DNA of 64,000 nucleotides from Sediminibacterium sp965279585 (GTDB lineage: Bacteria > Bacteroidota > Bacteroidia > Chitinophagales > Chitinophagaceae). The DNA is taken from contig OZ257248.1 in the NCBI GenBank assembly GCA_965279585.1, positions 2,666,001 to 2,730,000 on the forward strand. The letters are read 5' to 3'. The notes beneath the pieces were generated by a model. That model saw only the letters and a program-made list of their open reading frames with translations, made no database searches and was not told where the DNA came from. Positions 1 to 8,524 of the stretch are shown piece by piece; within the stretch, counting starts at the first letter, position 1, and each line of letters begins with the position of its first letter. A program made the translations under genes and the position numbers.

Positions 1-73
1 ACTGCAACAGTTAATTCGACAAACAGAAGTACCTGCTCCTGTCTGTTTAAAACTCATCCCGATTCAACTATAA
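1..73 (+). CDS. C-terminal end of a probable LacI-family regulator (partial)
   Basis: The frame beginning at base 2 is open from the window edge to a TAA at 71-73 and reads as 23 residues ending in KLIPIQL. A short Leu/Ile-rich helix followed by a basic-hydrophobic tail resembles the extreme C-terminus of LacI-type repressors, and the MFS transporter starts only 15 bases downstream, followed by trehalase. A sugar-responsive repressor leading its own transport and hydrolysis operon fits this layout. Only the last residues are visible, so the family is an inference from tail and context; any upstream gene in this frame would look similar. Confidence 0.35.
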   Translation, partial: LQQLIRQTEVPAPVCLKLIPIQL

Positions 74-88
74 TTTCAATCCTCCTTT

Positions 89-1327
89 ATGCAAAACTGG
101 AAAATAAAACTCTCTTTATTTCTCAACTATTTTGTGTTTGCCATACTCTTGAATAGTGTGGGTACCGTTATACTTCAGGTACAACAGAATTTTGGTGTTT
201 CAGAAAGTGCGGCTTCTACCTTGGAAGCTTTTAAAGATTTAAGTATTGCAGCGGTATCATTCCTCATCTCATCTTATATCGTAAGAATTGGTTACAAAAA
301 CGCTATGCTGATCGCCTTAGGCTTCATTAGTATCGTATGTTTCATCATGCCTTTTACCGCTAGCTTTCTCACAACAAAATTATTATTCGCTGCTGTCGGA
401 TCTTCATTTGCGCTGATCAAAATGTCTGTTTACAGTACGATAGGATTGGTCACTAAAAACGAGAAAGAGCATATTAGCTTGATGAATTTCATCGAATCTT
501 TTTTTATGATCGGTATCCTTACCGGTTATTTCATCTTCAGTTATTTTGTAGATGATGCCAATCCTCAATCTACTGCATGGTTAAACGTGTACTATCTACT
601 GGGTGGAATTTCATTGATGGCCTTTCTTCTGCTGCTATCTGCTCCATTGGATGAATCATCAATTCAAACAACGGAACAAAAGTCCATGTTCAGCGAGTTC
701 AAAGAAATGTTCAAACTGATGGTGAAACCTATTGTGTTAGTGTTTGTACTTTGTGCTTTCTTTTATGTGTTGATAGAGCAAAGTATCATGAGTTGGTTGC
801 CCACTTTCAACAACAAGGTATTATTACTACCTGCTGCATTAAGCATTCAAATGGCAAGTATTCTTGCCGGATCAACTGCGTTGGGTCGTTTCTTAGCAGG
901 ACTGGTATTGAAAAGATTGAATTGGCTGATTGTATTGATCTCCTGTGTAATATTGGCAGCAACATTGGTTCTCGTAGCTATTCCATTGGCTGAAAAATCA
1001 ACCGGTCAACCTATCACAGGATGGAGTACAGCACCCATCGCAGCATTTGTATTTCCGATGATCGGATTACTGCTCGCTCCTATTTATCCTGCAGTGAACT
1101 CTGTTATTCTGAGTACTTTACCCGTAAAACAACACGGACTAATGTCTGGCCTGATCATAATTTTTTCTGCATTAGGAGGTACAACAGGATCTATCATCAC
1201 AGGAAATATTTTTGAACATTATGATGGCAAACAGGCTTTTTATTTTTCATTGATACCAATGGCCATACTGATCGTATGTTTATTTCTGTTCAGCAGATTA
1301 CAACAAAAAGAAAAGAAAAGTATTTAG
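89..1327 (+). CDS. MFS transporter, probable sugar permease next to trehalase
   Basis: A 412-residue polytopic membrane protein with about 12 hydrophobic segments and a central polar loop near residues 185-210, the usual length and layout of a major facilitator superfamily carrier in the inner membrane. The ATG at 89 lies just after the preceding stop, and its TAG at 1325-1327 is 11 bases before the trehalase ATG, so the two are almost certainly co-transcribed. The pairing with cytoplasmic trehalase suggests uptake of trehalose or a related disaccharide, but the substrate cannot be read from the sequence. No ABC or PTS component lies nearby. Confidence 0.8.
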   Translation: MQNWKIKLSLFLNYFVFAILLNSVGTVILQVQQNFGVSESAASTLEAFKDLSIAAVSFLISSYIVRIGYKNAMLIALGFISIVCFIMPFTASFLTTKLLFAAVGSSFALIKMSVYSTIGLVTKNEKEHISLMNFIESFFMIGILTGYFIFSYFVDDANPQSTAWLNVYYLLGGISLMAFLLLLSAPLDESSIQTTEQKSMFSEFKEMFKLMVKPIVLVFVLCAFFYVLIEQSIMSWLPTFNNKVLLLPAALSIQMASILAGSTALGRFLAGLVLKRLNWLIVLISCVILAATLVLVAIPLAEKSTGQPITGWSTAPIAAFVFPMIGLLLAPIYPAVNSVILSTLPVKQHGLMSGLIIIFSALGGTTGSIITGNIFEHYDGKQAFYFSLIPMAILIVCLFLFSRLQQKEKKSI

Positions 1328-1338
1328 ATGACCATATT

Positions 1339-2841
1339 ATGAGTGAGACATATTTTCATATTGAATCCTTATCTCCTTTGTATGAAGATGTACAAAGCGC
1401 AGGTATCTTTTCAGATTCTAAATATTTTGTAGACGCTTTACCAAAGTATAGTGCTTCCACAATACTCGAAAACTATTCAGGGCAAAAAAAAGAAGACGCT
1501 TTCAGCTTATTGGATTTTGTTCAAGCTCATTTCATTTTACCGGAATCTCATCAAGAAACATATTCATCAGCTGACAAATCCATTGATCAACATCTGAATG
1601 AACTTTGGGATGTCTTACAAAGAAAACCGGATACAAGAGCAGGTACATTGATCCCTTTACCTTACCCATACATTGTTCCGGGAGGCAGATTTAGGGAAAT
1701 CTATTATTGGGATAGCTATTTCACCATGCTGGGTCTACAAGTTTCCGGAAGAATGGATTTGATTGAAAATATGATCAAGAATTTTGCATACTTGATCGAT
1801 ACCATAGGTCATATTCCAAATGGCAACCGAACATATTATATCAGCAGATCACAGCCACCTTTTTTTGCTTTGATGGTATCTTTATTAGCATCTATAAAAG
1901 GAGAGCAAGTATATCTGGAGTATTTCTCAGCATTAGAAAAGGAGTATGCATTTTGGATGAAAGGAAGTGAACAAGTTTCTGAAAATAATCCATCTACATA
2001 TCGTGTAGTAAGAATGCCTAATGGATCTCTGTTAAATCGATATTGGGATGACAACCCTTCTCCAAGACCAGAAGCTTATATTGAAGACATTCATATTGCT
2101 GCGCAATCACAGCATGATCCTTTGATTGTTTACAGACATATCAGAGCTGCGGCTGAGTCAGGATGGGATTTTAGTAGTCGATGGTTTGAAATCCCTGACC
2201 AAATGCATACGATTCAAACAACCGATATTATTCCGGTTGATTTGAACTGCTTATTACTACATCTGGAATCTGTTTTACAGATAGGTTTTCAATTACGAGG
2301 TGAACATTCAGCTGCTCAAAGACTTTCCAAAGCAATGAATCAAAGGATCGATTCCATCCAGCAATATTGTTGGAATGCTAAAGATGAATTTTACTTCGAC
2401 TATCATTACATACAACAGAAAAATACCCAAAGAATTACATTGGCCGCCTGTTTTCCTTTGTTCATAAGTATTGCCAATGAACAACAAGCAATTGCGGTAG
2501 CCAACAAAATAAAAAGTCATTTACTGGGTGATGGAGGTGTACAAACAACCTATGTAGAGACCGGTCAACAATGGGATGCCCCCAATGGCTGGGCTCCATT
2601 ACAATGGGTAACTTATAAAGGCTTGGTCAACTATCAGCAGGATATGCTTGCTGAAGAAATTCGACAAAGATGGTTGAAGCTGAATGAGAAAACATACCAT
2701 GAAACAGGTAAGATGATGGAGAAATACAATGTGGCCAATATGCATCTAAAAGCAGGAGGAGGTGAATATCCCAATCAAGATGGATTCGGCTGGACAAATG
2801 GCGTTTATCTTGCCCTCAAGAAACAGGGAAATAATAAATAA
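1339..2841 (+). CDS. treF: Trehalase, glycoside hydrolase family 37
   Basis: Hydrolyses alpha,alpha-trehalose to two glucose molecules. Both GH37 signatures are present: PGGRFREIYYWDSYF at about residues 114-128 and QWDAPNGWAPLQW at about 411-423. The product is 500 residues, the family's usual size, without signal peptide or membrane segment, so it should be cytoplasmic and act on imported sugar. I chose the ATG at 1339; the frame stays open upstream to 1276 but that extension runs inside the MFS gene and adds non-conserved sequence. It forms an operon with the transporter, whose stop lies 11 bases upstream. A word-like A/G then T/C repeat follows its stop. Confidence 0.93.
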   Translation: MSETYFHIESLSPLYEDVQSAGIFSDSKYFVDALPKYSASTILENYSGQKKEDAFSLLDFVQAHFILPESHQETYSSADKSIDQHLNELWDVLQRKPDTRAGTLIPLPYPYIVPGGRFREIYYWDSYFTMLGLQVSGRMDLIENMIKNFAYLIDTIGHIPNGNRTYYISRSQPPFFALMVSLLASIKGEQVYLEYFSALEKEYAFWMKGSEQVSENNPSTYRVVRMPNGSLLNRYWDDNPSPRPEAYIEDIHIAAQSQHDPLIVYRHIRAAAESGWDFSSRWFEIPDQMHTIQTTDIIPVDLNCLLLHLESVLQIGFQLRGEHSAAQRLSKAMNQRIDSIQQYCWNAKDEFYFDYHYIQQKNTQRITLAACFPLFISIANEQQAIAVANKIKSHLLGDGGVQTTYVETGQQWDAPNGWAPLQWVTYKGLVNYQQDMLAEEIRQRWLKLNEKTYHETGKMMEKYNVANMHLKAGGGEYPNQDGFGWTNGVYLALKKQGNNK

Positions 2842-2945
2842 AGAAGCAAGAAGTAAGAAACAAGAAGCAAGAATGTTTTATATCCGATTCTTATTCCTGA
2901 TTTCTTATTTTCTATTTTCTATTTTCTATTTTCTTATCTACCTGA
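2842..2945 (+). repeat. Word-like intergenic repeat, AAGAA/TTCTT type
   Basis: Directly after the trehalase stop comes a purine stretch built from AAGAAGCAAGAAGTAAGAA-like words, then a pyrimidine stretch with three TCTATTT-type units. The halves are imperfectly inverted: the words before about 2874 pair with ATTCTTATTCCTGATTTCTT downstream. It lies between two convergent genes and overlaps the last codons of the minus-strand gene ending at 2912. A related element lies at 32046-32226. It could act as a transcription end, but no classical terminator is present. Confidence 0.6.
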
Positions 2946-3322
2946 CTTAACAATCCACCGACAATGGCGATAGCCATTCCAAGCATCAGGAAAAGATATT
3001 GCATCATGTACTCTTCGCCGATAATGATCATTTGTGCAATGACAAGTATACAAATGATGGCTCCTTGAATCACAACAACTGTATGAAAATGTCTGATTCT
3101 TTTTACTACAGTGATAATGGTGATAATACCCAATATGCCGATCGATAATAGAATCACCCATCCCGGAGTAGAGAAATCATTGAACATAGATCCATTGAGG
3201 AAATACACAGGTATTCCAAGCGAGCTTCCTGTTGGATCAGTAATTAAATGATACCCAACAAACAAAGCTGCGCTTGCAGCCAATACGAGCATAGCGATGG
3301 TCAATTGACGAGCCGCTTTCAT
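2912..3322 (-). CDS. Small four-helix membrane protein, unknown function
   Basis: A 136-residue protein that I do not recognise. It has four hydrophobic segments, at about residues 7-25, 55-75, 80-102 and 105-125, separated by short polar loops, and a basic tail ending in KKIENRK. This looks like an inner-membrane protein without catalytic motifs. The ATG at 3322 has no close upstream alternative. It converges with trehalase, and its C-terminal codons lie in the repeat at 2842-2945, so the tail may vary between strains. No operon partner is evident. Confidence 0.65.
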   Translation of the reverse strand: MKAARQLTIAMLVLAASAALFVGYHLITDPTGSSLGIPVYFLNGSMFNDFSTPGWVILLSIGILGIITIITVVKRIRHFHTVVVIQGAIICILVIAQMIIIGEEYMMQYLFLMLGMAIAIVGGLLSQVDKKIENRK

Positions 3323-3469
3323 AGGCAGAGTTTAGCGTGACGAAAAGTAGATGACTTTAAGTTAGACAGAAAAAGAGCCTCTTGCAAGCATCCCTCCAAA
3401 AACCTGCATAAAATGTCAATTTCATGGGGTTTTATGGCTGTCTATATCAATCAGATACTTATTGTTGTC

Positions 3470-5140
3470 TTACTGCTGCTTTTTGGTACTAACCACTTCA
3501 ATGTCGAAAACTAAAACACTATTAGGCGGGATATCCTTACTACGGGTTCTAATACCATAAGCTTGTGCTGATGGAATGATCACCCTTACTTTTCCACCTA
3601 CTTTACATTTAGGAAGTGCGAGTTGCCAGCCACGAATCAGTCTCCTTAAGGGAAAAGTAGCAGGATTGTCCCGGGTTTGATCAAAAATAGTACCATCTGT
3701 AAGCAATGATCCTTTGTAATGAACAGTAACTGTATCTGTCACAGCCACATCATCGCCGGTACCTTGCTGAAGAATATGATAATATACCGATTCAATACTC
3801 CCAGTTGTATCAATCTTTCCTGTCTTGACAGCTGTTGCAATTTCTTCCAGATCTTTTTTAGCTTGAGCCAGTGTATCTGCGTCTTTAGTATAATCGATGA
3901 TAGGTGCTTTCGAAGTATGATTTCTTTTGAATACATCGCCGGGTCTCGCTTCCTGAGACATAAAGCCACCATTCCATAAATAGAAAGATTCATTGCTGAC
4001 ACCCGCACCTATATCAAAACGATCGCCTGCCTTACCGGTTGCATCAGTACTAAACATAGCATCTGTCAATGCTACCCATCTACCATTCTGCTGTTGTACC
4101 CACTGATTGCCAAACAAAGCCCTTCTTTGAAGATGTCCATTACTCCCTACAAAATTTTCATTAAAGGAATAGAGGTTATTCAATCGTTTTCCATCTTTTG
4201 GTGCGCGAAATGCTGCTATCAGTTTCCATTTTTGCAATTCAGGTACAAAAAAGTAACCGGTATAAATAGTAGTCTGTGAAGCACTATCGGGTAAAGCCGT
4301 CAGCATAAAACGATAGGTCTCGCCTGCTTTCCAATTATACACCCAGTGGCTATGTCCACCGGTTCCTTCATTTCCAAAATCATTGGCAATAACACCATCT
4401 CCTTTGGCCAATAATTTAACCTTGTCTGCCTCTGCTACTTTATTTCGATCTATTGCTTCAGTACCTGCATCCCAAACAGAGAATATCACCCTTCGCTCCT
4501 TTTCATCATTCACTTGTATACCAAAATAGCCCCTGGAAAAACCATTAGCCATATAAAAACTATGTAAATGGTCATAACCTTTAGGAACCGTCACTTCATT
4601 ATAAAAGCCGATCGCTCGAATACTATCCGCCAAAGGATATCGCAGATGTACTGAAGCTGCATTTTTCCTTGGTTTTGCATTATAACGAATACCTTCTGTT
4701 GCATTTCCTGAAATGATCAGTGACTCGATCTGAACGCCATCACGTAGTAATTTTTTTGCGGATAGTATTACTTCCATAAAACCACTGTCAACAACAGGTA
4801 TCGTTCCTATTCTAATCTCCTTTGTTTTGTTTCCAACAGGTATTTGTACGCTGAACTGTTTACCTCCTGCTGATACTTTGATTTGTTGCGGAACTTTGAA
4901 TGCGGAACTTTGTAATGACAGCGTTAAAACACCCGGGGTCGAATGATGGAAATAGAAATGAATTTTCTTAGCTGTATCTGTCCATTGATAAGTTGATGTA
5001 TTTTTTTTATTGCTCACTTCATCTTTATCGGAGGTCGGCAATAAATAAGCCGAATGAACCGGAATACTGTGTTTTGATTGAGCTTGAAGAAATGAAATGG
5101 TTACGACCAAAACTAAAAACAAGAAGGGAATTTTACGCAT
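3470..5140 (-). CDS. DUF5077/DUF3472 protein fused to an FKBP-type prolyl isomerase
   Basis: A 556-residue secreted protein: signal peptide at about residues 1-20 (hydrophobic core, cut near LQAQ), a beta-rich N-terminal region resembling DUF5077 (about 25-150), then a DUF3472-like module (about 170-410) recognisable by SVWDAGTEA, the GTGGHSHWVYNWKAGETYRF stretch and LWNGGF. The last 105 residues or so form an FKBP peptidyl-prolyl isomerase domain, with VTVHYKGSLLTDGTIFDQT at 471-489, RGWQLALPKCKVGGK and SVLVFDIEV. FKBP domains isomerise X-Pro bonds and help fold exported proteins; DUF3472 is of unknown function and often sits in carbohydrate-related secreted proteins. A perfect -7 box lies 20 bases upstream. 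No lipobox, so probably periplasmic or exported. Confidence 0.82.
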   Translation of the reverse strand: MRKIPFLFLVLVVTISFLQAQSKHSIPVHSAYLLPTSDKDEVSNKKNTSTYQWTDTAKKIHFYFHHSTPGVLTLSLQSSAFKVPQQIKVSAGGKQFSVQIPVGNKTKEIRIGTIPVVDSGFMEVILSAKKLLRDGVQIESLIISGNATEGIRYNAKPRKNAASVHLRYPLADSIRAIGFYNEVTVPKGYDHLHSFYMANGFSRGYFGIQVNDEKERRVIFSVWDAGTEAIDRNKVAEADKVKLLAKGDGVIANDFGNEGTGGHSHWVYNWKAGETYRFMLTALPDSASQTTIYTGYFFVPELQKWKLIAAFRAPKDGKRLNNLYSFNENFVGSNGHLQRRALFGNQWVQQQNGRWVALTDAMFSTDATGKAGDRFDIGAGVSNESFYLWNGGFMSQEARPGDVFKRNHTSKAPIIDYTKDADTLAQAKKDLEEIATAVKTGKIDTTGSIESVYYHILQQGTGDDVAVTDTVTVHYKGSLLTDGTIFDQTRDNPATFPLRRLIRGWQLALPKCKVGGKVRVIIPSAQAYGIRTRSKDIPPNSVLVFDIEVVSTKKQQ

Positions 5141-5159
5141 GGCGGTTGTTTGTGATTAC

Positions 5160-5167
5160 CAAACTTA
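5160..5167 (-). promoter_or_regulatory. Bacteroidota -7 box for the DUF3472-FKBP gene
   Basis: The minus strand reads TAAGTTTG, a perfect match to TAnnTTTG, ending 19 bases before the ATG at 5140. No TTG stands at the expected distance for a -33 element, so only the -7 half is supported. Confidence 0.45.
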
Positions 5168-5194
5168 CTGAAACATGATGAGATGGTGGTGATT

Positions 5195-5233
5195 GCCACT
5201 GAGGACACTGAAAACCATAGAAAACTCAGTGGC
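5195..5233. repeat. Word-like inverted repeat, CACTGAG type
   Basis: GCCACTGAG at 5195-5203 is perfectly inverted as CTCAGTGGC at 5225-5233, with a 21-base loop containing GGACACTGAAAACC. It lies between the GH1 gene end and the DUF3472-FKBP gene, both on the minus strand, just upstream of the latter's -7 box. The words resemble CACAGAG/CTCAGTG-type intergenic repeats I recall from Bacteroidota genomes; that recollection is unchecked. Confidence 0.6.
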
Positions 5234-5280
5234 TCTCTGTATATTCTGCGGCAATAGCACTCTACTTGCGCACTGAATAC

Positions 5281-6642
5281 TTAAATTTTATGATGCAGAA
5301 AATCCCTGAACCAATATCCGGATTGCTTGATGGTGCGTAACTGTGTCTCAAAATCAACATGTACCAGACCGAAGCGAGCTTTGTAACCTTCCGCCCATTC
5401 AAAATTATCTGTGAGCGTCCAGGCCAGATAACCACCAATATTGACACCTTCCTTTTTAGCACGAAGAGTTGCTGTAAGGTATTGCTGAAAGTATTCTATT
5501 CGATCAGTATCATTTACAACTCCATTGATCAACACATCTTTAAATGCTGCACCACTCTCCGAAATCATGATTTGTTTTACGCCTCCATATAACCAGAATC
5601 TTTTGATCATCCTGTAAAAACTATCCGGATTGATCTCCCAGCCCATAGCAGTATGAGGCACTTTACGAGAAACAGCTTTTACTTCTGAAGCTTGTACATA
5701 TGGAATCAGCGGATTGTACTTAACGGTAGTGCTGAAATAATTCTGTATCCCTATGAAATCAAAATTAAACTGCATTCTTTCGGTATACTTCCAAGCTTTG
5801 TTATGAAGATGTAATTTATCTAAGAGTGTAAATCCGGGTTCCTGAGGATACCCTCTTCCCAGTAAGGGTTCAATGAATAATCGATTCAATAAAATATCTG
5901 CTCTTCTAGCAGCTTTTACATCTTCATCTTTCTGTGTATAAGGGATCACTTCACTACAGGAAAAACTGGTACCAATATTTGCGCGAGGAATATTGGCTCT
6001 AATGATCCTACCACCTTCAGCCTGACATAAAACTGCGTTGTGCACAGCAGGTAAAAAATTACTGAGACCTGTTTTTCCGGGAGCATGTTTACCCAGCATA
6101 TAACCCAAAGAAGTGAAGCCCATCGGTTCATTCAAAACGATCCAATTTTTGACCTTATCGCCAAAAGCATCCGTACATACCTGTATAAATCTGGTAAACC
6201 ACTTCAACATTTGATGACTTGCCCACCCACCTTCTTTTTGTAGCGCAGCAGGAAGATCCCAATGATACAATGTAATGAATGGAATCAATCCGAGTTGTAA
6301 GCACTCATCAATAACACGATGATAAAAAGCAATCCCTTCTTTATTGATCTTACCTGTTCCTTCCGGAAGAATTCTGCTCCACGAAATGGAGAATCGAAAG
6401 CAATTAAAGCCCATCGCTTTCACCAACATCAGATCATCTTTATATCGGTAATAGAAATCACAGGAAGTATAGGGTTTAGCGTTCTCCTTGATCTTACCTT
6501 GTCTTCTTGAAAATTGATCCCAAATCGATGGCCCTCTGCCATCTATATTCCATGCTCCTTCATTTTGTGCTGCTGAGATGGCTACACCCCAGAGGAAATC
6601 TTTACCGAATGATTGTCTGAGTAGGGCATGTTGTTGATGCAA
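5281..6642 (-). CDS. Family 1 glycoside hydrolase (beta-glucosidase-like)
   Basis: A 453-residue TIM-barrel glycosidase of normal GH1 length without signal peptide, so cytoplasmic hydrolysis of beta-linked sugars is likely. The acid/base glutamate is E172 in VLNEP; the nucleophile is E362 in IMISESGAAF, where most family members have ITENG. GH1 hallmarks FLWG (16-19), WSRILPEG, TLYHWDLP and NFEWAEGY near the C-terminus are present. The only plausible start in frame is TTG at 6642, since a stop occurs 21 bases upstream and the next ATG lies past conserved barrel sequence. Substrate could be beta-glucosides, galactosides or fucosides; the aglycone side is not predictable here. Confidence 0.9.
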   Translation of the reverse strand: MHQQHALLRQSFGKDFLWGVAISAAQNEGAWNIDGRGPSIWDQFSRRQGKIKENAKPYTSCDFYYRYKDDLMLVKAMGFNCFRFSISWSRILPEGTGKINKEGIAFYHRVIDECLQLGLIPFITLYHWDLPAALQKEGGWASHQMLKWFTRFIQVCTDAFGDKVKNWIVLNEPMGFTSLGYMLGKHAPGKTGLSNFLPAVHNAVLCQAEGGRIIRANIPRANIGTSFSCSEVIPYTQKDEDVKAARRADILLNRLFIEPLLGRGYPQEPGFTLLDKLHLHNKAWKYTERMQFNFDFIGIQNYFSTTVKYNPLIPYVQASEVKAVSRKVPHTAMGWEINPDSFYRMIKRFWLYGGVKQIMISESGAAFKDVLINGVVNDTDRIEYFQQYLTATLRAKKEGVNIGGYLAWTLTDNFEWAEGYKARFGLVHVDFETQLRTIKQSGYWFRDFLHHKI

Positions 6643-6777
6643 GAGAAAGATTTTACACGAAATTCATTGATTGATACAAGGATTCCATATTAAGGATTTG
6701 TTACGCTCCTGAAATGCCCTCAATGGCTGCTTGCCTGTTTCTGCTGATTAATTCAAGGGTATTTGTACATTTATCAT

Positions 6778-7659
6778 ATGATCAGCTACAACCCTAAAGA
6801 CTGGCTTCGGTTTTTATTTACTTTTCATCGAACCGATACCATTCGTAAACTTTTCCCATTGATTGTTTTTATTGGTCTCTACTCGTGGGGAATTGTCTAT
6901 CTGGAAGCGAATTATTTGAAATTAGCTGAGAATAGCTACGCTAAGAATATAACTGTTATGCATAGCTTATTGGGATTTGCCATTTCTATGCTATTGGTTT
7001 TCCGCACCAATACTGCTTATGACAGATGGTGGGAGGGAAGAAAACTTTGGGGTTCCTTGGTAAATAATAGTAGGAATTTAGCAGTGAAACTTAATAGCAT
7101 ACTTCCCAGAGATGATGAAAAGAACCGAAGCTTTTTTAAAAAGATCATCCCCCTGTTCGCAAGTGAACTTTGTGTTCATTTACAAAATGAAAAAACCAGA
7201 ATGGCATTGGATGCAGACCCGCATCCGGAGATTGCAGGTTTTGATAGCAGTAAGCATATTCCCAATCAGGTAGTAGCCGTGATGATGAATAAAGTTCACT
7301 TATTGCATAGAGATCATCAGATATCAGATTATCAGTTATTGTTTTTAAATAATGAGCTACAATCCTTTCTAGACATTTGTGGGGCTTGCGAACGCATCAA
7401 GAATACACCCATTCCTTATTCTTATAGTGCATTCATCAAAAAATTCATCTTCTTTTATGTGATCACTTTACCACTAGGGTTTGCTTTAAGCTTAGGATTC
7501 ATTACCATTCCGGTTGTGATCTTTATTTTTTATGTTCTAGCCAGTTTAGAACTGATCGCAGAAGAAATCGAAGATCCTTTTGGCAAAGATGATAATGACT
7601 TACCTATGCAAAAGATTGCAGAGAATATCGGCAAGAATGTTCAGGATATTTTAGCGTAA
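6778..7659 (+). CDS. Bestrophin-family anion channel
   Basis: A 293-residue membrane protein of the bestrophin/UPF0187 family, pentameric chloride-type channels of the inner membrane in bacteria. The family signature FRTNTAYDRWWEGRKLWG is at residues 75-92, within the conserved block following the second membrane segment; paired hydrophobic segments also occur near 25-45 and 215-250. I chose ATG 6778, giving the usual MISYNPKDW start, over a TTG at 6763. It converges with the DUF6265 gene, stops 8 bases apart. Ion selectivity cannot be inferred from sequence alone. Confidence 0.9.
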   Translation: MISYNPKDWLRFLFTFHRTDTIRKLFPLIVFIGLYSWGIVYLEANYLKLAENSYAKNITVMHSLLGFAISMLLVFRTNTAYDRWWEGRKLWGSLVNNSRNLAVKLNSILPRDDEKNRSFFKKIIPLFASELCVHLQNEKTRMALDADPHPEIAGFDSSKHIPNQVVAVMMNKVHLLHRDHQISDYQLLFLNNELQSFLDICGACERIKNTPIPYSYSAFIKKFIFFYVITLPLGFALSLGFITIPVVIFIFYVLASLELIAEEIEDPFGKDDNDLPMQKIAENIGKNVQDILA

Positions 7660-7667
7660 TACTTTAT

Positions 7668-8126
7668 TTACTCGCTTATAAAGTCAAAATTTTGTTTGCT
7701 GTATTTCCCATTACGCTTTCCCTCTACACTTGCATATAGACTTTGTTTGATTCTTCTATAAGCAATTCGTTGAGGGAAATCATGTGCAGGGTTTTCAGCT
7801 ATGAACTCGGTACCGCGCATGAATATGACTTTAAACGGTACTGCATTCCCCCCATTTTGATTCATGACTGTTGGTGAATACACCCAATCCCCATTTCGAT
7901 ACGCCATTTCAATCGTCTCCTGAGGAATACTATCTCCAGTAGTTTTTACAAATAAACTGCGTCCTTGTAAAGTGCTATCATCTTTAGACTGCCAGATCTC
8001 AACAATAGTACCTTGAGGGGTACTGATTTTCCAGGTACCGATCATCCACTGAACTACTGTGGTGCGTTGACTGAAACCAGCGAGACTGAAGAAAAGAAAA
8101 AGAAAAATTAGGATACTTTTTTTCAT
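7668..8126 (-). CDS. Secreted DUF6265-like protein
   Basis: A 152-residue protein starting at ATG 8126 (a TTG two codons upstream is less likely). Residues 1-20 form a signal peptide ending near GFSQ. The mature part has the small beta-barrel pattern of DUF6265-like proteins: WMIGTWKIS near the N-terminus, a central EIWQSKDDSTLQG strand pair and ENPAHDFPQRIAYR near the C-terminus. This fold resembles lipocalin-like ligand binders, but no function is established to my knowledge. Expected in the periplasm. It stands alone, convergent with the bestrophin gene. Confidence 0.75.
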   Translation of the reverse strand: MKKSILIFLFLFFSLAGFSQRTTVVQWMIGTWKISTPQGTIVEIWQSKDDSTLQGRSLFVKTTGDSIPQETIEMAYRNGDWVYSPTVMNQNGGNAVPFKVIFMRGTEFIAENPAHDFPQRIAYRRIKQSLYASVEGKRNGKYSKQNFDFISE

Positions 8127-8524
8127 GATCAATTGAATTAAAGGTGGAGATGAATAGAATGTTATTGATGAATCAATAGAATCCTACTACTAAAGTAGTT
8201 TTTCTCTGTACAAACTCATAGATTTTTATCGCTAAGATTATATAAAACAAAAATGTTTGTCCAAAACACAAAAAAGAATATACAAGTAAACGGCTCTATT
8301 CATCTACTCTATTAATTACATACGAAAATAAGTTAGTGTCGTAACAGTGACATTTCAATTAGTGCTACCATTTATCTTTGTTTTATCACTCGGATTGAAA
8401 TAATACTATAAAAGCTTCCCGGCTATTATAGATACTTCTTTATATCTGCAATGCACAAACAACAGTATTTGAATTGTTGTTGATTACACGGAGAAAGTTG
8501 ATTGATTGAATAACACACTTGAGC
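8127..8524. other. 398-base intergenic region between divergent genes
   Basis: This AT-rich region separates the starts of the DUF6265 gene (minus) and the orphan response regulator (plus). Apart from the TATCTTTG box at 8373-8380 I see no RNA gene, strong hairpin or coding frame. The roughly 140-base leader after that box includes a small AACAACAGTATTTGAATTGTTGTT inversion (arms AACAACA and TTGTTGTT), too weak to call. Confidence 0.5.
8373..8380 (+). promoter_or_regulatory. Bacteroidota -7 box upstream of the orphan response regulator
   Basis: TATCTTTG matches TAnnTTTG perfectly. A TTG at the expected -33 distance is absent, and the implied leader is about 140 bases, so the assignment is tentative. 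Confidence 0.35.

Noticed and set aside
1276..1338. Extended start of trehalase
   Set aside because: It lies inside the MFS gene and adds non-conserved residues; ATG 1339 fits.
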